This document shows, in pieces, positions 26,879 through 37,009 of a stretch of DNA of 64,000 bases. How positions within the stretch are numbered: the first letter of the stretch is position 1; each line of letters starts with the position of its first letter. The stretch covers positions 186,001 through 250,000 of the forward strand of contig NZ_LEKN01000034.1 of assembly GCF_009761395.1 (NCBI RefSeq). Direction: 5' to 3'. Source of the stretch: Ursidibacter maritimus (GTDB lineage: Bacteria; Pseudomonadota; Gammaproteobacteria; Enterobacterales; Pasteurellaceae). Under the pieces are notes generated by a model, which was given only the letters and a program-made list of their open reading frames with translations, was not told the origin of the DNA and searched no databases. Made by a program: the position numbers and the translations under genes.

Positions 26879-28861
26879 ATGCAGTATCTTACAGGGAGAA
26901 CCTTTCCATTAGGCAGCCAAATAACCGAATTCCAAGGTAAGCAAGGGGTTAATTTTGCAATTTTTTCACGCAAAGCCACCGCTATTGAACTTTGCTTGTT
27001 TAAAGAGCAAGGTGAAATGCGCTTACCAATGGTAAAAAGTGATGATATTTGGCATCTCTTTGTAGTAGATGAAACAGCTGGCTGTGAATATGGCTTTCGA
27101 GTCTATGGCGAAACAGATGAAACAGTAGGTAATTTATTTAACCCAAACAAACTATTACTCGATCCTTATGCAAAAAAAATTATTGGTACCCCTGATTTAA
27201 GTAGTGAAGAAAAAGGAAAATGGTTTCTATGGAATGATGAACGAGATAACGCACATCTTGCGCCAAAATCCATTGTAGTTGATGCTAATTTTGATTGGCA
27301 AAATAGCCGTCCACCAATGACACCTTGGGCTGAAACCATTATTTACGAAACACAGGTAAAAGGTTTCAGTAAACTTAACCCTGATATTCCTACCGAAATA
27401 TCGGGAACATTTGCTGGAATGGCACACCCAAGCTCCATTTCACACTTAAAACGCTTGGGTATTACAGCTGTGGAATTATTGCCGATAACCTACCACATTG
27501 ATGAACCCCATTTACAAAAGATCGGTTTATCAAACTATTGGGGATATAACGTTATTGGTCATTTTGCTGTTGATCCTGTGTTAGCTTTTGATAAACAAAA
27601 CCCATTAAATGAATTTAAAACGCTCGTCAAAACCTTGCACCAAGCGAATATTGAAGTCATTTTAGACGTTGTGTTCAATCACACTGCTGAAGCAGGTAAA
27701 GATGGTCCAATGCTATCACTACGCGGTATTGATAATAGTGCCTACTACTGGCTAAATGAAGATGGTGATTACCACAACTGGAGCGGATGTGGTAATGCAT
27801 TAAATGCCAATAGTGAAATGAGCGTTTTACGTTGGGTGATTGACTGTTTAAGCTATTGGGTAACTGAATGCCAAGTTGATGGCTTTCGTTTCGATTTAGG
27901 TGCGATGTTAGGTAGAACGCCAGATTTTTCAGATAGAGCAGCTTTTTTCTCTGCCATAGCGAGTAATTCAACGTTGGCGAATATCAAAATGATTGCAGAA
28001 CCTTGGGATATTGGCTCCAATGGCTATCAATTAGGTAGATTCCCAAAACCTTTTGCCGAATGGAATGATCGTTATCGCGATGAAATGCGTCAATTTTTCT
28101 TAACCACAAGCGGTCAGTTAAGTTCATTTGCTCGCAAATTTGCGGGAAGTGATGATATTTTTGGACATAACCGCTTACCGAATAGCAGTATCAATTTTAT
28201 TACTGCTCACGATGGCTTTAACTTACAAGATTTAGTCAGCTACAACCAAAAACACAACCACGCAAATGGCGAAAATAACCGAGATGGCCATAATCATAAC
28301 CTAAGTAATAATTATGGGGTTGAAGGTGAAACAAATGATCTTAACATCTTAGCTAAACGAGATGCTGCCCGTAGAGCTTTATTAACTACACTTCTACTCT
28401 CTGCAGGTACTCCGATGATACTGGCTGGTGATGAGTTGGGTCATAGCCAACAAGGTAACAATAATAGTTATTGCCAAGATAACCCAATCACTTGGATTGA
28501 TTGGCAAAAGGCAGACCAATCCTTAATTGACTATGTCGCAGAAGTCATTCAACTACGTAAACAAATTCCACTACTTTCACACAATCAGTGGTGGACAACT
28601 GACACAGTTCAATGGCTGAATAAAAATAGCAACCCTATTTCACCTAATGAATGGCACGATGAAACTATTCGATCTTTAATGATCTTGCTTGAAAATGAAT
28701 GGCTAATTTTGATTAACGCTACACAAAAAACGCAACAATTTTTACTCCCTGAAGGACAATGGCAAGCCCTTTTAGGTCTAGAAAAGGCAACTCTGATGAC
28801 TGATACGCAAGCGGTTACTCTCAATGATTTAGGAGTATGCGTACTTCAAAGGATTATTTAA
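26879..28861 (+). CDS. glgX: glycogen debranching enzyme
   Basis: Removes alpha-1,6 branches left after phosphorylase action. The 660-residue GH13 protein has an N-terminal CBM48 (GSQITEFQGKQGVNFAIFSR), ILDVVFNHTAEAG near residue 260, catalytic DGFRFDLGAMLGRTP near residue 336, AEPWD near residue 372 and FITAHDGF near residue 440. It starts 4 bases after glgB and relies on the GGTAAATAGTGAT sequence overlapping the end of glgB for initiation. Confidence 0.96.
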   Translation: MQYLTGRTFPLGSQITEFQGKQGVNFAIFSRKATAIELCLFKEQGEMRLPMVKSDDIWHLFVVDETAGCEYGFRVYGETDETVGNLFNPNKLLLDPYAKKIIGTPDLSSEEKGKWFLWNDERDNAHLAPKSIVVDANFDWQNSRPPMTPWAETIIYETQVKGFSKLNPDIPTEISGTFAGMAHPSSISHLKRLGITAVELLPITYHIDEPHLQKIGLSNYWGYNVIGHFAVDPVLAFDKQNPLNEFKTLVKTLHQANIEVILDVVFNHTAEAGKDGPMLSLRGIDNSAYYWLNEDGDYHNWSGCGNALNANSEMSVLRWVIDCLSYWVTECQVDGFRFDLGAMLGRTPDFSDRAAFFSAIASNSTLANIKMIAEPWDIGSNGYQLGRFPKPFAEWNDRYRDEMRQFFLTTSGQLSSFARKFAGSDDIFGHNRLPNSSINFITAHDGFNLQDLVSYNQKHNHANGENNRDGHNHNLSNNYGVEGETNDLNILAKRDAARRALLTTLLLSAGTPMILAGDELGHSQQGNNNSYCQDNPITWIDWQKADQSLIDYVAEVIQLRKQIPLLSHNQWWTTDTVQWLNKNSNPISPNEWHDETIRSLMILLENEWLILINATQKTQQFLLPEGQWQALLGLEKATLMTDTQAVTLNDLGVCVLQRII

Positions 28862-28886
28862 AATTCACTTAATTGGAGATAAAAAA

Positions 28887-30182
28887 ATGCTAAAACAGGA
28901 AGCATCAACAGACAGACGTAATTTAGCCTCACAAACCCTTGTATTAATTCTTGCTGGGGGGCGTGGTTCTCGCCTTTACGAACTCACCGATATGCGTGCA
29001 AAACCAGCGGTCTATTTTGGGGGAAGCCGCCGAATTATTGACTTTGCACTATCTAACTGTATTAACTCAAATCTGTTAAAAATTGGGGTTATTACCCAAT
29101 ATGCTGCCCATTCACTGCTCCGCCATTTACAACGTGGTTGGTCATTCTTGCCTTATGAGCGTAACCAATACATTGATATGCTCCCAGCACGTCAGCAAAT
29201 TGATGATAAGACTTGGTATCGTGGTACAGCTGATGCGGTTTATCAAAATATGGAAATGATGAAATCACACTACCGACCAAAATATGTTGTGATCTTAGCA
29301 GGCGATCATATCTATAAAATGAACTATAACAAAATGCTAGAAGATCACGTTGATTCTGGTGCGAGATGTACGGTGGGATGTATTGAAGTACCAAGAGAAC
29401 AAGCGACAGAATTTGGCGTAATGGCGGTGAATGAAAAATTAAAAGTGAAAGCCTTTGTAGAAAAACCAAGTGATCCACCAGCAATGCCAGACAAACCTAA
29501 TTCATCATTAGCATCAATGGGAATTTATGTTTTTGACGCTGATTACCTGTATGAAATGCTCGAACAGGAAGTAAGCAATCCAGATACGTCTCACGACTTC
29601 GGTAAAGACATCATTCCAAAAGCGGTAGAGCAAGGTGTAATCTATGCTCACCCATTTGAACGCTCGTGTGAAGGTCGCAATACCACAGGTACAATTTACT
29701 GGCGTGATGTAGGAACTATTGATAGCTACTGGTCGGCACATATGGATTTAGTCAGTGAAAAACCACAACTCGATCTTTATGATGAGTCTTGGCCAATTCA
29801 CGGTCGCCCACAGCAAACAGCCCCTGCTCGTTTCTTCTACAAAAAAGCGAGAGCACATACTTTAGATAACTCATTGATTGCTGGCGGTTGTGTGATTACC
29901 GATGCTGAAATCAGTAACTCAGTCTTATTTGGACGTGTACACGTTAATGAAGATAGTGTTATTGAACAATCGGTTATCTTACCGCAGGTAAAAATCGGTC
30001 GAAATTGTGTGATTAAACGTGCTGTTGTCGATCGCCATTGTGAAATTCCTGATGGTTTACAGATTGGTGTAGATCCTGAACAAGATGCAAAATATTTCCG
30101 TATCAGTAAAAATGGTATTGTGCTAGTTTGCCAAAAAATGTTGGATAAATTAGCTAAAGAAAAAGCATCTCAAACAGCGTAA
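28887..30182 (+). CDS. glgC: glucose-1-phosphate adenylyltransferase
   Basis: Makes ADP-glucose, the committed step in glycogen synthesis. 431 residues; the nucleotide-binding signature LAGGRGSRLYELTDMRAKPA is near residue 24, the catalytic region VVILAGDHIYKMNY near residue 133, the substrate motif GVMAVNEKLKVKAFVEKP near residue 175, and a left-handed beta-helix C-terminus. GGAG lies 8-9 bases before the ATG. In this family fructose-1,6-bisphosphate activates and AMP inhibits; the sequence cannot show this directly. Confidence 0.97.
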   Translation: MLKQEASTDRRNLASQTLVLILAGGRGSRLYELTDMRAKPAVYFGGSRRIIDFALSNCINSNLLKIGVITQYAAHSLLRHLQRGWSFLPYERNQYIDMLPARQQIDDKTWYRGTADAVYQNMEMMKSHYRPKYVVILAGDHIYKMNYNKMLEDHVDSGARCTVGCIEVPREQATEFGVMAVNEKLKVKAFVEKPSDPPAMPDKPNSSLASMGIYVFDADYLYEMLEQEVSNPDTSHDFGKDIIPKAVEQGVIYAHPFERSCEGRNTTGTIYWRDVGTIDSYWSAHMDLVSEKPQLDLYDESWPIHGRPQQTAPARFFYKKARAHTLDNSLIAGGCVITDAEISNSVLFGRVHVNEDSVIEQSVILPQVKIGRNCVIKRAVVDRHCEIPDGLQIGVDPEQDAKYFRISKNGIVLVCQKMLDKLAKEKASQTA

Positions 30183-30213
30183 ATATCATATACTTAGATA
30201 TAATCTATAAGAA

Positions 30214-30235
30214 CGGACGCCTCGCTTGGCGTCCG
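30214..30235 (+). terminator. GC-rich hairpin between glgC and glgA
   Basis: CGGACGCC (30214-30221) and GGCGTCCG (30228-30235) form an 8-bp stem with a 6-base loop. There is no U-tract, so it may pause polymerase or protect the upstream mRNA rather than end transcription. An uptake signal (AAGCGGTAAGATCCGC) follows before glgA. Confidence 0.5.
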
Positions 30236-30312
30236 AATCAAAACACTTTGTCAATAATCTGAAGCGGTAAGATCCGCTGATTTTTTTGCAGATTTAATTT
30301 GGTAATTAGGAA

Positions 30313-31746
30313 ATGAAAATTTTACATATTGGCTCAGAAATGTATCCGCTTATTAAGACAGGTGGTTTAGCTGATGTTCTTGGGGCATTACCTTATGCAC
30401 AACAAGCAATGGGCAATGATGTGCGTGTTATTTTACCGCTCTATCCCCAAGTTGCAGAAAAAATAGGTGAAACCCAAGAAGTTGCAACAATCGGAACTTT
30501 TTCTGGTGTTGTTACACTACGTTTTACCTATTTCAATGGTTTAGGCGTTTATGTTATTGATGCGCCACACTTATTCAATCGTCGCTTACCTTACTATGAT
30601 GATAACTATCAAGACTACGGCGATAACTACAAACGTTTTGCACTATTAAGTTACTTAGGTGCGCAACTCGCTGAAGGGCTAGATCACTGGTGGGGTCGTG
30701 CAGATATTTTACATGCACACGATTGGCAAGCAGGTTTAGCCTGTGCTTATTTAAAAAGCTGGCATAGCCCTGTGAAAAGTATCTTCACTATCCATAATAT
30801 TGCTTACCCTGGACGTTTCCAAGGCTATCATCTCGCAGAATTAGGTTTACCTTGGGAATTTTTCTCTCCCTACGGCTTAGAATTTTATGGTGAAATGTCT
30901 TACTTAAAAGCAGGTTTATTCTATGCAGATAGAGTTACGACAGTTAGCCCAACTTATGCTCAAGAAATTACCGAACACATTGCAGGTGGCGGTATGCACG
31001 GACTATTACAAACACGTCAAGCCGAAGGACGTTTATCTGGCATTTTAAATGGTGTGGATGATACGGTTTGGAACCCTGAAACAGACAACCTTATCATTTC
31101 AAATTATCGAGCCACTTATATGCAAGGTAAAGCCAAAAACAAAGCTGAATTACAACGCTATTTTGGCTTACCTGAAGAAAAAGAATCTCTGCTCTTTGTG
31201 ATGGTTACACGCTTAACGGAGCAAAAGGGAGCGGATTTCTTACTTGCGAAAATCGATGAAATAATGCAACACCCTGTACAACTTGTTGTACTTGGTAGCG
31301 GTTCACCTGATTTAGAAAATGCGTTACGCTACGCACAATCTCGTTATCCGCAACAAATTGGCTTAAAAATTGGCTATGATGAAGCCCTTTCCCACCAAAT
31401 TATTGCAGGCGGAGATGTGATTTTAGTCCCAAGTCGATTTGAGCCTTGCGGGCTAACCCAACTCTATGGCTTAAAATATGGTACATTACCACTTGTGCGT
31501 AAAACAGGTGGATTGGCTGATACAGTCAATGATAGTCATAAAGAAAGCATTGAAAATCGCACCGCCACAGGTTTTGTCTTTAAACACCCTGATGCAGATG
31601 ACTTTATGGAAGCTGTATTGCGAGCGATTAACTTATGGAAAAAACAGAAATTGTGGTCTAGCGTACGTCAAAATGCTCTTGCACAAGATTTTGGTTGGGC
31701 AAAAGTAGCCGAGCAATATCAAGCACTTTATCGAGAAGTGGCTTAA
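30313..31746 (+). CDS. glgA: glycogen synthase (ADP-glucose)
   Basis: Elongates alpha-1,4-glucan using ADP-glucose. The 477-residue GT5 enzyme has the ADP-glucose motif KTGGLADVLGALP near residue 15, LHAHDWQAGLA near residue 136 and the C-terminal PSRFEPCGLTQLYGLKYGT near residue 377 with the catalytic Glu. AGGAA precedes the ATG. It is the last gene of the glg group here; glgP, which follows it in Haemophilus-type operons, is absent. Confidence 0.97.
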   Translation: MKILHIGSEMYPLIKTGGLADVLGALPYAQQAMGNDVRVILPLYPQVAEKIGETQEVATIGTFSGVVTLRFTYFNGLGVYVIDAPHLFNRRLPYYDDNYQDYGDNYKRFALLSYLGAQLAEGLDHWWGRADILHAHDWQAGLACAYLKSWHSPVKSIFTIHNIAYPGRFQGYHLAELGLPWEFFSPYGLEFYGEMSYLKAGLFYADRVTTVSPTYAQEITEHIAGGGMHGLLQTRQAEGRLSGILNGVDDTVWNPETDNLIISNYRATYMQGKAKNKAELQRYFGLPEEKESLLFVMVTRLTEQKGADFLLAKIDEIMQHPVQLVVLGSGSPDLENALRYAQSRYPQQIGLKIGYDEALSHQIIAGGDVILVPSRFEPCGLTQLYGLKYGTLPLVRKTGGLADTVNDSHKESIENRTATGFVFKHPDADDFMEAVLRAINLWKKQKLWSSVRQNALAQDFGWAKVAEQYQALYREVA

Positions 31747-31758
31747 TAGTGTAAAATT

Positions 31759-31785
31759 GAAAGGCGAATATACTCGCCTTTCTTG
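31759..31785 (+). terminator. terminator after glgA
   Basis: GAAAGGCGA (31759-31767) pairs with TCGCCTTTC (31774-31782), followed by TTGCTCTC. The operon therefore ends here and is not simply cut by the prophage remnant. Confidence 0.75.
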
Positions 31786-32130
31786 CTCTCACATCACGAT
31801 AATGCATCTTTCACCTATTTTTTGCAAAATTTCTTAAAAAACCTGGCCTTTATATTAAAAATAAAGCTCTAAACCATAAAAGCATTCCGAAAAAATCGTT
31901 ATGTTGCTAATTCTATATTTTTATATATCAATAACTTACAATTCATTTCGGAACACTTTTTACATCAATTTTAAGGAGTGATAGGGTAATTACTGTATAA
32001 TTTTAATACTAACTCAATACCCCCCCCAAAAAAAAATCGATCGGTTGGATATGTGAATGGCTTTAATCCTTGACTTCACGTACGCCAATGAGCGAGCGTG
32101 CTATTTTTATCCAAGATAATTCTTGTCATA
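31786..32130. other. intergenic strip with C8A9 tract, no gene seen
   Basis: About 345 AT-rich bases between glgA and prophage debris. It holds a run of eight C (32020-32027) followed by nine A (32028-32036), a palindromic CGATCG just after it, and a copy of a TTTTTTGCAAAATTTCTTAA sequence (31817-31836) that recurs at 34639-34658 beyond the debris. No coding frame, RNA gene or glgP remnant could be identified. Confidence 0.5.
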
Positions 32131-32590
32131 TCAAAAGTCCGTAGATGAAAAAACGTCATGACGACTAGTATCACTCATCTCATTATGTGCGGCATAAATG
32201 CCGTTATCATCTTGTCTTACAAGTGTGATGTGGACTTTATCTCTTGCTGTGCTGTCGTAATAACCGTATTCATAATCTAACACAGAGTATTCACGTTCGC
32301 CATCATGCAAGGAAATAGTGCCACCAGTACAACGATGCAACTCACCAGCTCCATCCAATTCAACAGTTTTTCTAAGGCCATCAAAGTAAACAAACAGCTT
32401 GCCTGCTTTGCTGTATGAGATGTTTCCGCCAACGCCATTTTTGATTGTTACTTGTCCGTCATCTCGTGGCAATGTGTTGTACCAAGCTGTAATATCACTG
32501 ATGACTTTTGCGTTATCTGTGTCGCTGTGATTGCGTGAGCGGTACAGTGTCGCATTATTAGCCTGTGGTGGTGTGGCTAGTTGGGTTTGG
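32131..32590 (-). pseudogene. 3' fragment of an unidentified phage structural gene
   Basis: The minus strand from about 32590 reads NQTQLATPPQANNATLYRSR, DITAWYNTLPRDDGQVTIKN, GVGGNISYSKAGKLFVYFDG and ends HDVFSSTDF at 32131. It has no start of its own and is joined to the tape-measure fragment in a different frame. The beta-rich, Gly-containing sequence suits a tail or tail-tip protein, but I do not recognise the family. Confidence 0.5.
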
Positions 32591-33151
32591 TTGACTAAAT
32601 TGCGTAAGGGCATTTTGAGCTTCTGATGCACTCGCACCTGAAATAGCAACTGCTTTTGAAATCGTTTCAGTAACTCGAGCAACTTGTTGCTGGTTTATAC
32701 CAAGCTCTTTTGCATTCTGCGAAAAAGAAGAATAAATGGCGGATACCGCTTGTGTTGATTGAGCGGTTTTTAATGAAATATCATACACATCCGCCATTGC
32801 TTTGGCGTGTTGCACTTCATTTTCTGTCACTAATTTTAATTTATTTGATAATTCTGTACTTTTATCTGCAACTTCCACAAAACTTGTTGCAAGGCTTTTG
32901 ATACGTTCAAAATTATCAATTTTAAAATTTAATCTTGATGTCTTATTAATATTGTTAGCCGCATTTTCAATATTATTTAAATATTGTGTTGTTCGCTCAG
33001 AGAATTCACGGACTTTCTTTTGTGCCGATGAAAAATTAGCTTCAAATTGCCTTACAAATTTTTTTGTTTCTTGATCAGACTTGCTTAATCCATTTTGAAA
33101 TTGGCTAGATTCCAAAGTCAGAATGATATTTAATCCACCTAAAGACGACAT
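32591..33151 (-). pseudogene. N-terminal fragment of a phage tail tape measure protein
   Basis: MSSLGGLNIILTLESSQFQN GLSKS-type start typical of lambda-like tape measure proteins, a coiled-coil stretch (EANFSSAQKKVREFSERTTQ) and the conserved segment NAKELGINQQQVARVTETIS then AVAISGASASEAQNALTQF. Such proteins are 600-2000 residues; here the match ends after about 187 residues at 32591, where the frame runs into an unrelated gene end (to 32558). A deletion joined the two genes. Confidence 0.75.
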
Positions 33152-33162
33152 ATTTCCCCAAC

Positions 33163-33188
33163 AAAAAAGCCCGCATATTGCGGGCTTT
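33163..33188 (-). terminator. terminator upstream of the tape measure fragment
   Basis: On the minus strand AAAGCCCGCA (33188-33179), then TGCGGGCTTT and a T-run to 33163. It ends the small membrane-protein gene at 33206-33406. Confidence 0.85.
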
Positions 33189-33205
33189 CGTATAAAGTTT
33201 AATAA

Positions 33206-33406
33206 CTATTGATGATGTTGTTTATAAGCAATGTAAAAAAACCAAAAGCTAATAAAAATCATAATTGAAGCAATAGTTAATACTAATGTTTTAGAAGATA
33301 AGATATAAACTAGAGCCGATAATCCACCTATGATTATTGCCAAAGCAAGAAACATTTTAATAATACTTCCAATACCCCAAGCAAATAATTTGAATTCTTC
33401 TTTCAT
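33206..33406 (-). CDS. small membrane protein of phage remnant
   Basis: 66 residues, MKEEFKLFAWGIGSIIKMFL then two hydrophobic segments (residues ~14-34 and ~40-60) and a His-rich end. A terminator follows. It lies between tail genes, where some phages carry small membrane 'moron' genes for exclusion. A GGTATAGATATG context gives a usable ribosome site. Function unknown. Confidence 0.55.
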   Translation of the reverse strand: MKEEFKLFAWGIGSIIKMFLALAIIIGGLSALVYILSSKTLVLTIASIMIFISFWFFYIAYKQHHQ

Positions 33407-33468
33407 ATCTATACCTCCATACTTAGATATTTTATATAGATAATTAATATAGATTTCAAGTATTTTCT

Positions 33469-33739
33469 CTATCTTTTAGCCAAATAATCCGCCACGCCGT
33501 CATCATCTGTACTTTCTGTTTGTCCGCTGAAGAACGGCATATAGTCAGAAAATTTAGGTACTTCGCTTTTGGGGTCTCGGTTTATCATTGCCAAAATGTG
33601 AGAGATTTGAGCTGTGCGGTAATCTTCACGCCATAATCCAAAAGGCTGCTCTTGGTAGAACCGTTGGTATTCTTGATAATGTCTTTCTGGCATTTCTTCG
33701 ATTTCAGCAAGGGTTTTGCCAAGTGCGAGCGAAAGGGTT
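33469..33739 (-). pseudogene. phage tail assembly protein T-like fragment
   Basis: The minus strand reads LTLSLALGKTLAEIEEMPER, HYQEYQRFYQEQPFGLWRED, YRTAQISHILAMINRDPK and ends at 33469. The pattern EF-x-RW...QEPFGxWRxDxRxAQI is that of the lambda gpT-type tail assembly chaperone region. The open frame starts at an internal ATG (33693), but similarity runs on upstream to about 33739, where plus-strand sequence of another gene abuts. The 5' end is therefore lost. Confidence 0.6.
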
Positions 33740-33911
33740 AACCGCTATTCGATTTCGCAATCATTTACTTCAAACGATATATTCTCATGGTGCTGAAAGT
33801 AGAAGAGTGGTAATGAGAAAAACAATACGTGCTTTTAAAGCCTACATTGAAGGTAAGGAATTAAATAAATTCTTAGGCCAATCTGATTTTGTTTATCAGA
33901 TCCCCGAATAA
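33740..33911 (+). pseudogene. 3' fragment of an unidentified phage gene
   Basis: In the frame ending at 33911 the sequence RFRNHLLQTIYSHGAESRRV, VMRKTIRAFKAYIEGKELNK, FLGQSDFVYQIPE looks protein-like, while the frame to its left is antisense to the gpT-like gene. It has no start and is followed by a terminator. I do not recognise the family. Confidence 0.4.
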
Positions 33912-33933
33912 CGCCCTTAAAACCAAGGGCGTT
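33910..33933. terminator. bidirectional-type hairpin
   Basis: AACGCCCTT (33910-33918) and AAGGGCGTT (33925-33933) pair perfectly. It serves the fragment ending at 33911 and the convergent small gene ending at 33939. Confidence 0.65.
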
Positions 33934-33938
33934 AAATC

Positions 33939-34124
33939 TTACTTCTGCTGAGCCTGTTTAAAAAGCTCAACCGCTTGAATAATCACTTGATTTTGTGGGA
34001 TGCCTAATTGCTGGCTTAATTGCTCTATTTCAGCGATAAAGGAAATCGGAAGTTTAAATCCTTTAACTTTAACGCCACGCTTTTCATCGCTTAATGCTTT
34101 TAATTGGTTAGTTGACAATTTCAT
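33939..34124 (-). CDS. small ribbon-helix-helix-like DNA-binding protein
   Basis: 61 residues: MKLSTNQLKALSDEKRGVKV then KGFKLPISFIAEIEQLSQQL, GIPQNQVIIQAVELFKQAQQ. A beta strand (KVKGFKLPIS) followed by two helices with a G-x-x-x-N-x-x-I turn is the ribbon-helix-helix pattern, used by phage repressors and antitoxins. GGAGAATT precedes the ATG. No toxin partner is seen; the palindromes just upstream (34262-34334) could be its operators. Confidence 0.6.
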   Translation of the reverse strand: MKLSTNQLKALSDEKRGVKVKGFKLPISFIAEIEQLSQQLGIPQNQVIIQAVELFKQAQQK

Positions 34125-34261
34125 TTCAATTCTCCATAATCTGAAGAACTGGCGGACTGGTACTCCCCCAGTAAGCTATCGGATTAGTAAACTGTCAGAG
34201 ACCAGAGCAATAAAACGATAACTAGGATAATGTATTTGAACATTGGATTATCCTCTTCGTT

Positions 34262-34334
34262 GTAAGGTTCAAGCCTTACGCTCACTTTCAAGCTATTCCT
34301 TGAAAGTGAGATTATCACAATTCGGTTAACCGAA
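34262..34334. repeat. cluster of three palindromes
   Basis: GTAAGG-TTCAAG-CCTTAC (34262-34279), CTCACTTTCAAG-n6-CTTGAAAGTGAG (34281-34310, 12-bp perfect arms) and TTCGGTTAACCGAA (34321-34334, perfect 14-base palindrome) lie in a row. Together with the ribbon-helix-helix gene 140 bases away they resemble a phage control region. The last one is a good protein-binding palindrome because it has no loop. Confidence 0.6.
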
Positions 34335-34354
34335 CAAGTCAACAATTATTTAAG

Positions 34355-34417
34355 AAAGCCTATAATAAATCTCAGGCTTTTTTTGTTTCCACAAGCCACT
34401 CCATAGTGGCTTTTTTA
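34355..34417 (+). terminator. two tandem terminators
   Basis: AAAGCCT...AGGCTTTTTTT (34355-34385) and AAGCCAC...GTGGCTTTTTT (34393-34417) are two hairpins with T-runs. They isolate the prophage remnant from guaB. A 21-codon open frame starting MSKSKKPRKQYTQSPYRFSN follows at 34434-34499, and a further hairpin AAGTGGG/CCCACTT at 34502-34523; neither shows a clear role. Confidence 0.75.
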
Positions 34418-34674
34418 TTACCTAATCAAACCTATGTCAAAATCTAAAAAACCACGCAAACAATATACGCAAAGCCCCTATCGTTTCAGCAATCACTAAA
34501 AAAGTGGGTGAATAAGCCCACTTCCCTCCCCTTGCGTGACATTAGTTTTTCACATCCTTCCCATAGAGTTTCGGAACATTTTTATAAAAACAAAATCTAT
34601 TCTATTGAAAATAAAGAGTTTTTACGGTTTAGATTTTTTTTGCAAAATTTCTTAAAAAACTCACCGCTTGTAAA

Positions 34675-34703
34675 TTTACAAATTACGCTAAGATCTGTAT
34701 AAT
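34675..34703 (+). promoter_or_regulatory. guaB promoter
   Basis: TTTACA (34675-34680), a 17-base spacer and TATAAT (34698-34703) make a near-consensus sigma-70 promoter, 57 bases before the guaB ATG. No PurR-type box was recognised. Confidence 0.75.
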
Positions 34704-34747
34704 CCGCCCGCAATTTTTCCAGTTTAATTTTAAAATCTCTTAGTTAA

Positions 34748-36223
<1,476 letters not shown>

Positions 36224-36234
36224 TCATTCCAACC

Positions 36235-36266
36235 AAACTTCCCCTATGTTTTAGGGGAAGTTTTTT
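36235..36266 (+). terminator. terminator after guaB
   Basis: AAACTTCCCCT (36235-36245) pairs with AGGGGAAGTTT (36253-36263), followed by TTT. This is a strong factor-independent terminator. Confidence 0.92.
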
Positions 36267-36347
36267 ATCTCTAAAATACAGCCAATTTATAAAGAGATTC
36301 ATTCTACAAAAAAACCTATAAATCTTACCGCTTACATTGGACATAAA

Positions 36348-36977
36348 ATGCGACAAATCAAACGAGTTACGGATAAATTCAATAGTTACTTGAGAAATCT
36401 CATTAACGCTCGTAACCAAAAACGCTTACTCAATCACGAGTTCAGCGTAATTTCCAGTAATTGCACAGGTGGCTTTATGCTGCACGACTTAAATCTGCGT
36501 TTTAATTCGCCTTTTGTGAATTTGTATTTAAAACCAACGGACTTTATTCGCTATCTCAAAAATATTGAGCATTATCAACAGCAATCTTTAACCTTTATTG
36601 AAACAGAAAAATCTTATCCTGTTGGTCAATTAGACGATCTGACCATTCATTTTATGCACTATGCCACTGCGGAAGAAGCAAAAAATAAGTGGCAACAACG
36701 CACACAACGAATGAATTTGGCACAATTATTCATTATAATGACTGACCGTGACGGCTGTACTTATCAAGACTTGGTCGAATTTGATAAGTTACCTTTTAAA
36801 CACAAAATTGTTTTTACTCACAAGCCTTACCCAGAGTTACAAAGTGCCTTTTATATCAAAGGCTTTGAACAACAAACACAGGTGGGAGATTTATTTGAAT
36901 ACACAGGTTTAAACGGAAAACGTTATTACGACCAGTTCGATTATGTTGAATGGTTTAATAAGCGGTCGGATTTTTAG
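36348..36977 (+). CDS. DUF1919 family protein
   Basis: 209 residues. FSVISSNCTGGFMLHDLNLR near residue 33, SPFVNLYLKPTDFIRYL near residue 53, and the middle region YPVGQLDDLTIHFMHYATAE near residue 97 are features of DUF1919, a family found near surface polysaccharide genes, perhaps acyl- or glycosyl-modifying. No signal peptide, so cytoplasmic. It lies between guaB and guaA with its own upstream uptake-signal-like half (ATCTTACCGCTT), and another AAGCGGT is inside its last codons. Confidence 0.85.
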   Translation: MRQIKRVTDKFNSYLRNLINARNQKRLLNHEFSVISSNCTGGFMLHDLNLRFNSPFVNLYLKPTDFIRYLKNIEHYQQQSLTFIETEKSYPVGQLDDLTIHFMHYATAEEAKNKWQQRTQRMNLAQLFIIMTDRDGCTYQDLVEFDKLPFKHKIVFTHKPYPELQSAFYIKGFEQQTQVGDLFEYTGLNGKRYYDQFDYVEWFNKRSDF

Positions 36978-37009
36978 AAAATTTTGCAAATGCCATTTTA
37001 AGGAAAAAC

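Noticed and set aside
33588..33739. First half of a plus-strand open frame ending at 33911
   Set aside because: It is antisense to the gpT-like tail gene; only the part after about 33740 looks coding.
34508..34702. Open frame upstream of guaB
   Set aside because: It overlaps the hairpin, the uptake signal and the guaB promoter, and has no protein-like character.
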